The position numbers were made by a program, and so were the translations under genes. This document shows, one piece after another, positions 7,340 through 14,513 of a DNA stretch of 64,000 nucleotides. The notes below the pieces were generated by a model, which did not search any database, had not been told where the DNA came from, and saw only the letters and a list, made by a program, of their open reading frames with translations. Within the stretch, counting starts at the first letter, position 1. Each line of letters opens with the position of its first letter. The DNA is from Streptomyces aculeolatus (lineage in GTDB: Bacteria > Actinomycetota > Actinomycetes > Streptomycetales > Streptomycetaceae). The stretch covers positions 353,991 through 417,990 of the forward strand of contig NZ_JAINRD010000005.1 in the NCBI RefSeq assembly GCF_020400605.1. The letters are read 5' to 3'.

Positions 7340-7639
7340 GTGAATCGTATAGTCATCGACCAGACGAAGATCCGGATCAGTGACGAGATCACCGTCAAGC
7401 CCGGATCTGAGTTCCCCCGCCCGCTGTGGTGGTGGCAGCGCTGGACCCCCGTCTGGCTTGACGTCTCGGAGAACGCCGACGGACACCTGGTGTTCGAGGC
7501 GAACGGAAAGCGCGCCGACGGGAAGGTCTTCGAGGTAACGCCCCAACTGCGACGTAACGCCCTACGGGGCGCTCGTAGGTGGATGGCCGACTTGAGGTAT
7601 CTCGACTTCTCTGACGCGCTCGTCGCTGATCTCGACTGA
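7340..7639 (+). CDS. Hypothetical phage protein
   Basis: A 99-residue protein with a GTG start preceded by GGGGAGAAGG. It has a beta-rich N-terminus (RIVIDQTKIRISDEITVKPG), a Trp-rich centre (PLWWWQRWTPVWLDV) and a basic C-terminal helix region (RRNALRGARRWMADLRYLDF). No signal peptide or membrane helix is evident, and no family is recognised. It is the first gene of a plus-strand unit driven by the operator-flanked promoter at 7270-7320, so it is probably silent in the lysogen. Confidence 0.55.
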   Translation: MNRIVIDQTKIRISDEITVKPGSEFPRPLWWWQRWTPVWLDVSENADGHLVFEANGKRADGKVFEVTPQLRRNALRGARRWMADLRYLDFSDALVADLD

Positions 7640-7645
7640 TCCAAG

Positions 7646-7662
7646 CCCCGCCCCGGGCGGGG
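7646..7662 (+). terminator. Short GC hairpin after the gene ending at 7639
   Basis: CCCCGCC (7646-7652) pairs with GGCGGGG (7656-7662) around a 3-nt loop, six bases after the stop codon. It may attenuate rather than end transcription, as the next gene follows closely. Confidence 0.4.
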
Positions 7663-7698
7663 GCCGTGTTGCGCAACACCGAGAGGGGACTGACCATC

Positions 7699-7920
7699 AT
7701 GCGAAGCATGGACCGTATCCGCCGCGAGACGATCGAGCAGTACGGAGACGCGCCCGCCACGCCCACGGAGGCGCTGGCGCACGTTCTGGCGCTCTTCGCC
7801 GACGAGCCGAACAGCCGCCTCATGGTGGAGGCTACGAGCGGCATCTACGGCCAGGGTGTGCGCACCGGCCTCACCATGGGCGACCTCCGCGCGCTGCACG
7901 CCCAGCTTTCCGTCGACTGA
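7699..7920 (+). CDS. Small hypothetical phage protein
   Basis: A 73-residue protein beginning MRSMDRIRRETIEQYGDAP, largely predicted helical, with LAHVLALFADEPN in the middle and GLTMGDLRALHAQLSVD at the end. GAGAGGGGAC precedes the ATG at 7699; a start at 7666 is possible but would remove that signal. The gene is followed at once by a bidirectional hairpin. No family is recognised. Confidence 0.5.
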   Translation: MRSMDRIRRETIEQYGDAPATPTEALAHVLALFADEPNSRLMVEATSGIYGQGVRTGLTMGDLRALHAQLSVD

Positions 7921-7937
7921 AACCGCGCGCCTACCCC

Positions 7938-7960
7938 AGCCCCCGCTCTCCGCGGGGGCT
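7938..7960. terminator. Bidirectional hairpin between convergent small genes
   Basis: AGCCCCCGC (7938-7946) pairs perfectly with 7952-7960 around a 5-nt loop. It lies between the plus-strand stop at 7920 and the minus-strand stop at 7964. Confidence 0.7.
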
Positions 7961-7963
7961 GTG

Positions 7964-8140
7964 TCACGCCGCCTCGACGACCTCCGCGCGCTCCGCCGCG
8001 AGCCACTCCGCCCACAGCCCCGGCAGCACCTCACGCCGCGGATCCAGCCGCACCCGCAGCGCCTCCGGCAGCGTCAGCCACGCGTCGATGTCCCGCTGCA
8101 CCAGGGCAGCGGGGCGCGGCGGGGCGGGTGACGGCGACAT
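7964..8140 (-). CDS. Small hypothetical protein downstream of the GntR relic
   Basis: A 58-residue protein starting MSPSPAPPRPAALVQRDIDA and ending in ERAEVVEAA. The middle (WLTLPEALRVRLDPRREVLP) is basic and helical. The ATG at 8140 lies 10 bases after the stop of the GntR-type regulator on the same strand, so both were probably one transcription unit. The family is not recognised; short partners of this kind commonly follow small GntR regulators in actinomycete mobile elements. Confidence 0.5.
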   Translation of the reverse strand: MSPSPAPPRPAALVQRDIDAWLTLPEALRVRLDPRREVLPGLWAEWLAAERAEVVEAA

Positions 8141-8150
8141 GTCAGACAGG

Positions 8151-8399
8151 TTACGACCCGGCAGTGTCAGCCGGCGGGGGCTCGATCACGTAGGTGCCCT
8201 TCGCCGCCAGCGTCGCCACCAGCCCGCGGTCCCGCAGCTCGCGCACCGCACGCCGGGCCGTGCCGATGCTCACCTAGTAGATGTCCGTCATCTCCCGCTC
8301 CCCGGGCAGCCGCGCGCCCACCGGCAGCCGCCCCGACCGGATGTCAGCCTCGATCCGGTCGGCGAGCTTCTCGTAGTCGTACCGCGGCAGACCGCTCAT
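8151..8399 (-). pseudogene. GntR-family regulator interrupted by an in-frame TAG
   Basis: The frame from the ATG at 8399 encodes a small GntR-type winged helix: a typical N-terminus (YDYEKLADRIEADIRSGRLP, then VGARLPGEREMTDIY), a TAG at 8274-8276, then in the same frame VSIGTARRAVRELRDRGLVA, TLAAKGTYV and a short tail. The two halves join without a frameshift to a full 83-codon unit. The stop stands where the family usually has Gly before VS. The first product of 41 residues would lack the recognition helix. Either the gene is dead, or the TAG is read through, or it is a sequencing error. Confidence 0.75.
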
Positions 8400-8571
8400 G
8401 ATCACAGCCTGACGCTGGCCACCGCACCCGGCATCTGGGGAACGCGTCCCACCGCGGTGGGACGCAGTAGGACGCAGGGGGACGCAGTTGGCGGTACCGT
8501 GTCGGCAGGAAGAACCCCCGCGACCGCGGTAACGGTCCGGGGGCGTGGACTCTCTGAGTGGAGCAGGAGCC

Positions 8572-8766
8572 ATGAACCAGGCTAACGGCGGCGCCCCAAC
8601 CCCCGACAGCGACCGGCTGCCCGAACCCCGCCCCGCGCCGCGGAAACGCGGGACGCGATGCGCCTGCGGGGCGACACGGAACCTCCGGCCCCTCGGCCAG
8701 TGGGGCGTTATCTGCCCGCCGTGCCGCCGCGACCGCGGGACGCACACGCAGGGGGTGCGGCCGTGA
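8572..8766 (+). CDS. Small zinc-ribbon-like protein
   Basis: A 64-residue protein with a Pro-rich N-terminal half, then RCACGATRNLRPLGQWGVIC and PPCRRDRG. The paired CxC and CPPC motifs about 15 residues apart look like a short zinc ribbon. AGGAGC precedes the ATG at 8572 closely. It overlaps the next gene by a GTGA, so the two cysteine-containing proteins are made together. Function unknown; nucleic-acid binding is possible. Confidence 0.55.
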   Translation: MNQANGGAPTPDSDRLPEPRPAPRKRGTRCACGATRNLRPLGQWGVICPPCRRDRGTHTQGVRP

Positions 8767-8927
8767 GGTACTGCACGCACTGCGGCCGGCCCGGCACCAA
8801 GGAGCACCCGGTGGAGTCCGTCGGCGAGGCTGGCGAATCCGGCGGCGGATCCATGGTCTACGCGCACCCCGACTGTCTGCCCAAGCCCCGCCGAACAACG
8901 CCCTCGCCCGCCGCCCCGCGGCGCTGA
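8763..8927 (+). CDS. Small Cys/His protein, coupled to the preceding gene
   Basis: A 54-residue protein starting MRYCTHCGRPGTKEHPVESV, with a later YAHPDCLPKP. The CTHC pair plus a downstream H-x-x-C suggests a single zinc site. The GTG at 8763 overlaps the upstream stop by four bases (GTGA). Two hairpins follow before the convergent XRE gene. This pair has no recognised family but looks like a typical phage or ICE accessory pair in Streptomyces. Confidence 0.5.
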   Translation: MRYCTHCGRPGTKEHPVESVGEAGESGGGSMVYAHPDCLPKPRRTTPSPAAPRR

Positions 8928-8935
8928 CCCGGACC

Positions 8936-8972
8936 CCCCGCGCCCGGACGGCGATTCCACTCGGGCGCGGGG
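8936..8972 (+). terminator. First of two hairpins after the zinc-protein pair
   Basis: CCCCGCGCCCG (8936-8946) pairs perfectly with 8962-8972 (11 bp, 15-nt loop). Confidence 0.6.
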
Positions 8973-9020
8973 ACGCCCCCCTCGTCGGCGTACCCCCGGT
9001 GGCGAGCGGGGCACCAGACG

Positions 9021-9060
9021 GCCCCGCCTGCCGCGCCGCAGATCCACTGGCAGGCGGGGC
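9021..9060. terminator. Second hairpin, between convergent genes
   Basis: GCCCCGCCTGCC (9021-9032) pairs perfectly with 9049-9060 (12 bp, 16-nt loop), ending four bases before the stop of the minus-strand XRE gene. Confidence 0.65.
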
Positions 9061-9064
9061 CCCT

Positions 9065-9298
9065 CTACGTCAGCAGCTCCGTAAGCGGCGCGTCGACGGC
9101 GGCGGCGAAGAGCAGCAGGGGACCCAACGGCGGGTCGGCGGTGCCGGCTTCCCACGCCTGGATGGTGCGCCGGCTGACGCCGACGGCCTCAGCGACGGCC
9201 TCCTGGGTGAGGTTGGCGCGGAGGCGGGCGTCTTGGAGTTGGCGGCCGATGGCGACGCGTCGGGCGTGGACCCACTCCGGTTGATCGTTCTGGCGCAC
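9065..9298 (-). CDS. XRE-family helix-turn-helix regulator
   Basis: A 77-residue protein that is essentially one HTH_3 domain: IGRQLQDARLRANLTQEAVA, EAVGVSRRTIQAWEAGTADP, then PLGPLLLFAAAVDAPLTELL. The family includes phage repressors of the Cro/CI type. The start GTG at 9298 sits next to an 8-bp inverted repeat (CCCGGCGA, 9298-9305, with 9309-9316) that could be an autoregulatory operator or a leader hairpin. It is the last recognisable phage-side gene before the attachment region and may be the lysogeny or accessory repressor. Confidence 0.8.
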   Translation of the reverse strand: MRQNDQPEWVHARRVAIGRQLQDARLRANLTQEAVAEAVGVSRRTIQAWEAGTADPPLGPLLLFAAAVDAPLTELLT

Positions 9299-9316
9299 CC
9301 GGCGACGCTCGCCGGG

Positions 9317-9735
9317 CTACGATCATGTGTCAGTACGTGAGCGTGCGCATTTTTTGATCATGCTCAGTGGGTGGACAGTCGCGCCCGGTACCAGGCGGCT
9401 TGTGTCCAGAAGTCGCGAAAGGTTCACCCGTTCGAGTGAGTGACTGGCATGTGCATCGATCGTTGAATCGGATGAGCACAGCGAGCGCTTACTAAACACC
9501 CCATCGCGATCGCCCGCGGATTGCCCGTCGCGTCACGGGTCCGCGGGGCAGATGGCCGGCCCCTCGGCAGTGATCACCCCCAGGTGGTAGCCGGGGGGTC
9601 GGTCCGTTTGTGTGCTGGGTGTCGGATGGGAGACGATCTTGCCTGACACCCAGTGAACTAGATCGGACTAGCACTAACTAACGCTACAAGTTCGCAGGTC
9701 ATTGACCCGTGAACTGCCAGAACTCCAGGTAGCCC
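9317..9735. other. Gene-free prophage end; candidate attR region
   Basis: No convincing gene lies here, and the composition is less GC-rich than the flanks. Visible structure: an inverted repeat CTGGGTGTC (9615-9623) with its complement at 9645-9653; a stretch with repeated ACTA (9657-9681); and a compact dyad GGTCA-T-TGACC (9697-9707). The codons after 9733 read as the C-terminus of an unrelated protein. The prophage-chromosome junction is probably within about 9690-9760, but the core cannot be fixed without the left end. Confidence 0.45.
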
Positions 9736-9792
9736 AAACGCCCGTACAACAACTGGGAGTTCAGCAGGAACTTCGACGCCTACTGGCCGTAG
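9733..9792 (+). pseudogene. Possible 3' remnant of the gene used as attachment site
   Basis: From 9733 to the TAG at 9790 one frame reads PKRPYNNWEFSRNFDAYWP. The aromatic, non-repetitive composition looks like a real secreted-protein C-terminus rather than intergenic translation. The frame is blocked by a TAG directly upstream (9730-9732). A perfect terminator follows 42 bases later, as expected for the end of a true gene. Interpreted as the tail of a chromosomal gene cut by prophage insertion; the family was not identified. Confidence 0.35.
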
Positions 9793-9834
9793 GCCCGGCT
9801 CCCCTCCCCCGCTCCCCCGGCCTCGCACGCGCGC

Positions 9835-9869
9835 CGCGCCCGCCCCGCAGGAACTGCGGGGCGGGCGCG
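9835..9869. terminator. Perfect 16-bp terminator hairpin
   Basis: CGCGCCCGCCCCGCAG (9835-9850) pairs with 9854-9869 around GAA. It lies between the gene remnant ending at 9792 and the convergent snpA, and can serve both strands. Confidence 0.8.
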
Positions 9870-9952
9870 GTCGGGCCGCCCGGGCGCTCGGCCCGTGGGC
9901 GGCGGCCCGACGGTCCCGTGTGGGGCCGGGACCGGGCTCGGCCGGCTCCGGC

Positions 9953-10582
9953 TCAGCCGAAGTTGCGGTCCACGCGGGCGGCTTCGGTCGCGTTCGGGTA
10001 GGCGTTCATGCAGGACGTGCCGGGGCCGCCGCCGGACATCAGCTCGCTGCACGGGCCGCTGTAGTTGTCGGGCAGGCCGAGGATGTGGCCGGTCTCGTGG
10101 GCGACGACGCGCAGGGAGTAGTACTGCTGGGTCTGGCGGAGGTCCAGGAAGACGTAGCCGTGGCCGCGCCCGTCGGTCACGGCGTGGCTGCCGCGCGGGT
10201 CGTTGCCCTGGCGGTAGCTGAAGTCGCCGGTGCCGGAGGTCTCCGCGAGCGTGACGTTGTTGGTGGCGTTGTTCCAGATCTGGGTGCTCTGGGCTATGTC
10301 CCCCTGGTAGTTGGGCGCGCTGGCGTCGTTGTACGTGATGGTGATGGCCTGGTAGCCGGGTTCCGCCGCCTGCTTCTCGCGCGCCTTGTCCCGGATCATC
10401 TCGAAGAAGGCCCGGTTCTCGGCCTGCTGGGCCTTGTCGTGCCCGACGTACGCCGCGGAGGCGGTGGCCTGCGTCGTCTGCCGGTCGTGGTGGTCGGCCG
10501 CGGGTGCCGGGGAGGCGGCCAGGCCGGTCAGCGCCAGGCCGAGGCCCAAGGCGGTCGAGACCAGTCTTCCGGAGAGCTTCAT
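9953..10582 (-). CDS. snpA: Snapalysin, secreted small neutral zinc metalloprotease
   Basis: A 209-residue preproprotein of the M7 (snapalysin) family. It has a signal peptide (MKLSGRLVSTALGLGLALTG, cut near APA-ADH), a short propeptide of about 40 residues, and a catalytic domain with the zinc motif HETGHILGLPD, the diagnostic HExxHxxGxxD. A Cys pair near GPCSELM and TSCMNAY probably forms a disulfide. GAGGAG lies ahead of the ATG at 10582. The gene is divergent from a LysR gene, the classic snpA/snpR arrangement in Streptomyces, where the regulator activates the protease. It degrades extracellular protein. Confidence 0.93.
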   Translation of the reverse strand: MKLSGRLVSTALGLGLALTGLAASPAPAADHHDRQTTQATASAAYVGHDKAQQAENRAFFEMIRDKAREKQAAEPGYQAITITYNDASAPNYQGDIAQSTQIWNNATNNVTLAETSGTGDFSYRQGNDPRGSHAVTDGRGHGYVFLDLRQTQQYYSLRVVAHETGHILGLPDNYSGPCSELMSGGGPGTSCMNAYPNATEAARVDRNFG

Positions 10583-10769
10583 GGGGGTTTTCTCCTCACG
10601 AACGATTGGTCGGTCGGTCGGTGAGGAGTCTGCGGGCGAACAGGTGGCCGGGGGCAGATCTCATCCGGTGATAGCGGCGTGCGATCCCGGCCCGCCGGTG
10701 ACCGCGTCCGGGGCGGAACGGCGCATACGTGTAGTGCCCCTGACAAATAATTGCGGCTATGCTCCCCGC

Positions 10770-11729
10770 GTGGAGCTGGAGTTGAGGCATCTGCGCGCGC
10801 TGTGCGCGATCTCCGACGCCGGAAGTGTGCACGGGGCGGCCAGGTGGCTCGGAGTCTCCCAGCCCGCCCTCACGGCCCAGTTGAACCGCATCGAACGGGC
10901 CGTGGGCGGCCGGCTGTTCGTACGCGACCGCTCGGGCTGCCGCCCGACCCCGCTCGGCCGCTCCGTGACCGCCCGCGCCCGGCCGCTCATCGCCGAGATG
11001 TCCACCCTGGTCAGCGAGGCCCGCGAGGAGGCCCGCGCGCTGGAGAGCGGACCCCGGCTGCGGCTGGGCAGCACCGCGAACCGGGCGGTGGCCGGCTGGC
11101 TCTGCCGGCTGCACGGGCGGTTCCCGGACACGGACGTCTCCATCCGCGTCGACCCGTCGCCCAACTCGCTGCTGCGGATGGTCGCCGACGGCCAGCTCGA
11201 CGTCGCGTTCGTGCACGAGGTCACCGGCTGCCCGCTGCGCGTACCCGACGGCGTCGGCCAGCGCACGCTGCTCTGGCGCGAGCCCCAGTTCGTCGCCCTG
11301 CCCTCGGCGCACCCCGCCGCGGAGGGCGAGGAGGTGGCGCTCGCCGACCTGTGCGGGCACCCGTGGGTCGTCGACCCGCACGTGGACGGCGAGTGGCACG
11401 GCATCCGCCGGATGTTCGCCAGCGCCGGTCTCGAGCTGCGGGTCATCCAGGGCGACTACCTGACGGGCGCCGACCTGGTACGGGCCGGGGTCGCCGTCAC
11501 CCCGTGCCAGCCCACCTCGACCCCCCGCCCCGGGATGGCGATCCGGCCGCTGCGCGGGGACCCGCTGACCGTCCGCCTGCTGCTGGCCGCCCGGGCGGCC
11601 TCGACCACCGACGGCGAGTTCCACGCCGTCTACACCGCCCTGGAGGACGCCTACCGCGAGGCGGCCAGGTCCACCGAGACGTATCTGCGCTGGCTGCACC
11701 GCAACGACAACCCGCTGCTGCTCACCTGA
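10770..11729 (+). CDS. snpR: LysR-family activator of the snpA protease gene
   Basis: A 319-residue LysR-type regulator. The N-terminal winged helix (ELRHLRALCAISDAGSVHGA, then ARWLGVSQPALTAQLNRIE) is complete, followed by the substrate-binding-like effector domain. The GTG at 10770 was chosen because it opens the canonical HTH; TATGCT at 10758-10763 would give a leaderless transcript from that codon. The 187-bp divergent gap to snpA holds a dyad ATA-N8-TAT (10747-10760) that could be the LysR box. The family is known to activate divergent targets. The gene name follows the known snpA-snpR pairing, not a sequence search. Confidence 0.88.
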   Translation: MELELRHLRALCAISDAGSVHGAARWLGVSQPALTAQLNRIERAVGGRLFVRDRSGCRPTPLGRSVTARARPLIAEMSTLVSEAREEARALESGPRLRLGSTANRAVAGWLCRLHGRFPDTDVSIRVDPSPNSLLRMVADGQLDVAFVHEVTGCPLRVPDGVGQRTLLWREPQFVALPSAHPAAEGEEVALADLCGHPWVVDPHVDGEWHGIRRMFASAGLELRVIQGDYLTGADLVRAGVAVTPCQPTSTPRPGMAIRPLRGDPLTVRLLLAARAASTTDGEFHAVYTALEDAYREAARSTETYLRWLHRNDNPLLLT

Positions 11730-11810
11730 CGCCCGCGCGCACGCGGCCCCGGGCGCCGCCGCCCGCGCCTGGCCGCCGGGCCGCAAGCCGGTTTACTATC
11801 CCTTTACCCT

Positions 11811-11848
11811 GGTGTCGGAGACACTCGATACGAGACGGTCCCGACACC
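11811..11848 (+). promoter_or_regulatory. Nested inverted repeat upstream of the CNNM pair
   Basis: GGTGTCGG (11811-11818) pairs with CCGACACC (11841-11848), enclosing a second small dyad CTCG-ATA-CGAG. It lies 38 bases ahead of a possible leader ORF and could form a 5'-UTR structure or an operator. No known riboswitch class was recognised. Confidence 0.35.
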
Positions 11849-11885
11849 CACCCACCGACGATCACGAAGGAGCAGCGGTCCCGCA

Positions 11886-11960
11886 ATGGGCGAACCTCCC
11901 AGTACCAGCCGTGCCACAGCCCGCCGGAAGACGAGTGACAGGGCGGGGGTGGCACGGTGA
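11886..11960 (+). CDS. Possible 24-codon leader ORF coupled to the CNNM gene
   Basis: An ATG at 11886 with AAGGAG at 11867-11872 opens a 24-residue basic peptide (MGEPPSTSRATARRKTSDRA, plus GVAR). Its TGA overlaps the GTG start of the transporter gene at 11957. The transporter itself has only a weak ribosome site (GGGGGTGG), so translation could depend on the leader. This is suggested by layout only. Confidence 0.35.
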   Translation: MGEPPSTSRATARRKTSDRAGVAR

Positions 11961-13348
11961 CCGAGATCCTCCTGCTGCTCGCCGCCCTCGCGCTCACCCT
12001 GGCCTGCGCGATCTTCGTGGCGGCCGAGTTCTCCCTGACCACCGTCGAGCGGGGTGACCTGGAGCGGGCCGCCGCCGCGGGCGAGCGGGGCGCCGAAGGC
12101 GCCCTGAAGGCCGTCCGCAGGCTCACCTTCCAGCTCTCCGGTGCGCAGCTCGGCATCACCGTGACCTCGCTGGTCATCGGCATGCTCGCCGAGCCCTCGC
12201 TCGCCACGCTGCTGCGCGGCCCGCTGGAGGCCCTGGGCCTGGGCGGCACGGCCCCGCCGGTGGCGACCCTGCTGGGCGTGGCGCTGTCCACGGTGGTCCT
12301 GATGGTGATCGGCGAGCTGGTGCCGAAGAACTGGGCGATCGCCCGGCCGCTGGCCGTGGCGAAGGCCGTGGCCGGCCCGCAGCGCGGCTTCACCGCCGCC
12401 TTCGGCCCGTTCATCCGCCATCTGAACAGCACCGCGAACCGCGTCGTGCGCCGCGTCGGCCTGGAGCCCGCCGAGGAGCTGGCCTCGGCCCGTACGCCCG
12501 ACGAGCTGGTCTCGCTGGCCCGGCACTCCGCCGCGGGCGGCGCGCTGGAGCCGGACTCCGCCGAGCTGTTCGTCCGCACCCTGCACCTGCACGAGCTGAC
12601 CGCGGAGAACGTGATGACGCCCCGCGTCGACGTCAAGGCGCTGGAGTCCGGCGCCACCGCCGCCGACGCCGCGAACCTCGCCCACGCCACCGGCCTGTCC
12701 CGCTTCCCCGTCTACGCCCACAGCCTGGACGAGGTCGTCGGCACGGTGCACATCCGCGACGTGCTCGCGCTGGAGCCCCGCGCCCGGGCCGCGACGCCGG
12801 TCACCGAGCTGGCCGCGGAGCCGCTGCTGGTGCCCGAGACGCTGCCCGCCGACCGGCTGCTGGAGCAGCTGCGCGAGCGGCGCACGATGGCCGTGGTCAT
12901 CGACGAGTACGGCGGCACCGCCGGCGTGGCCACGATGGAGGACATCGTCGAGGAGGTCGTCGGCGAGGTGCGCGACGAGCACGACCCGGTCGAGCTGCCC
13001 GACCTGCAGCCTGCGGGTGTCGGCGCGGACGGCCGGCCCACCTGGGACGCGGACGGCAGCGTCCGCCTGGACCAGCTCGCGGAGCTGGGCCTGGAGGCCC
13101 CGGAGGGCCCGTACGAGACGGTCGCCGGGCTGATCGCCACGCTGCTGGCCCGCATCCCCGCCAAGGGCGACGCGGTCCACCTCGCCGGCTGGCGCCTGGA
13201 CGTCCTGGCCGTCGAGCACCACCGCGCCGACCGGGTCCGCATCGCCGCGCCCGCCGGCAGCGCGGGCGGCGCGGGAGCCGGCGCGGCGCCGCCGCGCCCG
13301 GCCGAAGCGCCCGACGAGCGCCGGAGCGCCCAGGAGGTGCGCCGGTGA
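11957..13348 (+). CDS. CNNM/CorC-type membrane protein with CBS pair (first of two)
   Basis: A 463-residue protein of the HlyC/CorC (CNNM) family, linked to Mg2+ or Co2+ transport and resistance. The N-terminal DUF21 membrane domain (about residues 1-180) has the family's FVAAEFSLTTV and GELVPKNWAI motifs. A CBS pair follows (ENVMTPRVDVKAL, then MAVVIDEYGGTAGVATMEDIVEE), then a CorC/HlyC C-terminal domain and a 30-residue Ala/Gly/Pro tail. The stop overlaps the start of the second copy in GTGA, so the two form a coupled pair and likely a heteromer. An unusual inverted repeat and possible leader ORF precede it. Confidence 0.9.
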   Translation: MTEILLLLAALALTLACAIFVAAEFSLTTVERGDLERAAAAGERGAEGALKAVRRLTFQLSGAQLGITVTSLVIGMLAEPSLATLLRGPLEALGLGGTAPPVATLLGVALSTVVLMVIGELVPKNWAIARPLAVAKAVAGPQRGFTAAFGPFIRHLNSTANRVVRRVGLEPAEELASARTPDELVSLARHSAAGGALEPDSAELFVRTLHLHELTAENVMTPRVDVKALESGATAADAANLAHATGLSRFPVYAHSLDEVVGTVHIRDVLALEPRARAATPVTELAAEPLLVPETLPADRLLEQLRERRTMAVVIDEYGGTAGVATMEDIVEEVVGEVRDEHDPVELPDLQPAGVGADGRPTWDADGSVRLDQLAELGLEAPEGPYETVAGLIATLLARIPAKGDAVHLAGWRLDVLAVEHHRADRVRIAAPAGSAGGAGAGAAPPRPAEAPDERRSAQEVRR

Positions 13349-14367
13349 CCGCGCTGCAACTGTGGATCGGCGCCCTGACGCTGGTCACGAACGCCTTCTT
13401 CGTCGGCGCGGAGTTCGCGATGATCTCCGTACGGCGCAGCCAGATCGAGCCGCAGGCCAGGCGCGGGCACAAGCGCGCCCGCATCACGCTCTACGGCCTC
13501 GAACACCTCTCCGCGATGATGGCCACGGCCCAGCTCGGCATCACCGTCTCCTCGCTGGTGCTGGGCGCGGTCGCCGAGCCGGCCATCGCCCACCTGCTGG
13601 AGCCCGGGTTCGAGGCGGCCAACGTGCCGTCCGCGGCCGTGCACCCGATCGCGTTCGTGATCGCGCTGACGGTGGCGACGTACCTGCACATGCTCATCGG
13701 CGAGATGATCCCGAAGAACATCGCGCTGGCCGCGCCGGTGCCCACCGTGCTGCTGCTGGGCCCGCCGCTGGTCGCGGTGACCCGCGCGCTGCGCCCGGTG
13801 GTCTTCGGCATCAACGCCTTCGCGAACGCGCTGCTGAAGCTGCTGCGGGTGGAGCCGAAGGACGAGGTGGCCGCGGTCTTCACCGACGACCAGCTCGCCC
13901 GGATGGTCACCGACGCCAGCCAGGCCGGGCTGCTGGAGCCGGCCGACGGCGAGCGGCTGCGGGACGCGCTGGAGCTGGGCACCCGGCCGGTCGGCGAGAT
14001 CCTGGTGCCCGCGGGCACCATGACCACCGTCGAGCACACCGTCACCCCGGCCCGGCTGGAGCGGCTGGCCGCCGAGGCGGGCTTCTCCCGCTTCCCGGTC
14101 ACCGACCGGGGCGGGGCGCTGCTGGGCTACCTGCACATCAAGGACACCCTCGGGGTGACGGACCGGGAAGCGCCCTTCCCGCGTACGGCGCTGCACCCGA
14201 TGACCCGGGTGGCCATCGACACCCCGCTGGACGACACGCTCACCGCGCTGCGCGCCGCCGGCAGCCACCTGGCCGCCGTCACCGGCGACCAGGGCCGGGT
14301 GCTGGGCTTCGTCACCATGGAGGACGTCCTGTCGGAGCTGGTGGGCCCCGCGCCGTCCGCGGCGTAA
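13345..14367 (+). CDS. CNNM/CorC-type membrane protein (second of two)
   Basis: A 340-residue paralogue of the preceding protein, with the same DUF21 membrane domain (NAFFVGAEFAMISVRRSQIE; GEMIPKNIALAAPV) and a CBS pair (GEILVPAGTMTTV; VTGDQGRVLGFVTMEDVLSE). It lacks the C-terminal CorC/HlyC domain, so it is 120 residues shorter. The GTG start overlaps the upstream stop. Such unequal tandem pairs are common in actinobacteria. Divalent cation homeostasis is the likely role, known for the family rather than shown here. Confidence 0.9.
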   Translation: MTALQLWIGALTLVTNAFFVGAEFAMISVRRSQIEPQARRGHKRARITLYGLEHLSAMMATAQLGITVSSLVLGAVAEPAIAHLLEPGFEAANVPSAAVHPIAFVIALTVATYLHMLIGEMIPKNIALAAPVPTVLLLGPPLVAVTRALRPVVFGINAFANALLKLLRVEPKDEVAAVFTDDQLARMVTDASQAGLLEPADGERLRDALELGTRPVGEILVPAGTMTTVEHTVTPARLERLAAEAGFSRFPVTDRGGALLGYLHIKDTLGVTDREAPFPRTALHPMTRVAIDTPLDDTLTALRAAGSHLAAVTGDQGRVLGFVTMEDVLSELVGPAPSAA

Positions 14368-14513
14368 CGCCCGCACGGGTCCCGCGCGCCGGTCCCGCTC
14401 CCGGGTCTTGCCGGGGCGCGGGCCGGCGGGCGGCGGCGCCGCGCGGAAAACCCCTCGTGCCCGGGGACCGGCCGCGGTACGGTCGCGCTCTCGGCAACGG
14501 CGGGAGGCGGCTC

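Larger units (their letters stand above)
1..9735. mobile_element. Right-hand portion of an integrated prophage (left end outside window)
   Basis: The left 9.7 kb has a phage-like order: tail-type protein, endolysin, exonuclease, two holin-like proteins, collagen-like protein, serine recombinase, then many genes under 100 codons encoding zinc-binding, ribbon-helix-helix, GntR and XRE proteins in short divergent units. From 9.8 kb onward the genes are typical chromosomal Streptomyces genes beginning with snpA. No capsid, terminase or large integrase gene is visible, so the element must extend left of the window. The right boundary is placed near 9735, where apparent C-terminal codons of another gene begin; this is inference. 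Confidence 0.78.

Noticed and set aside
8088..8585. Plus-strand open frame across the GntR relic
   Set aside because: Low-complexity translation, overlaps better supported minus-strand units and has no start signal.
9492..9674. Minus-strand 60-codon frame near the attachment region
   Set aside because: No ribosome site, composition like non-coding DNA, and it spans the inverted repeat.
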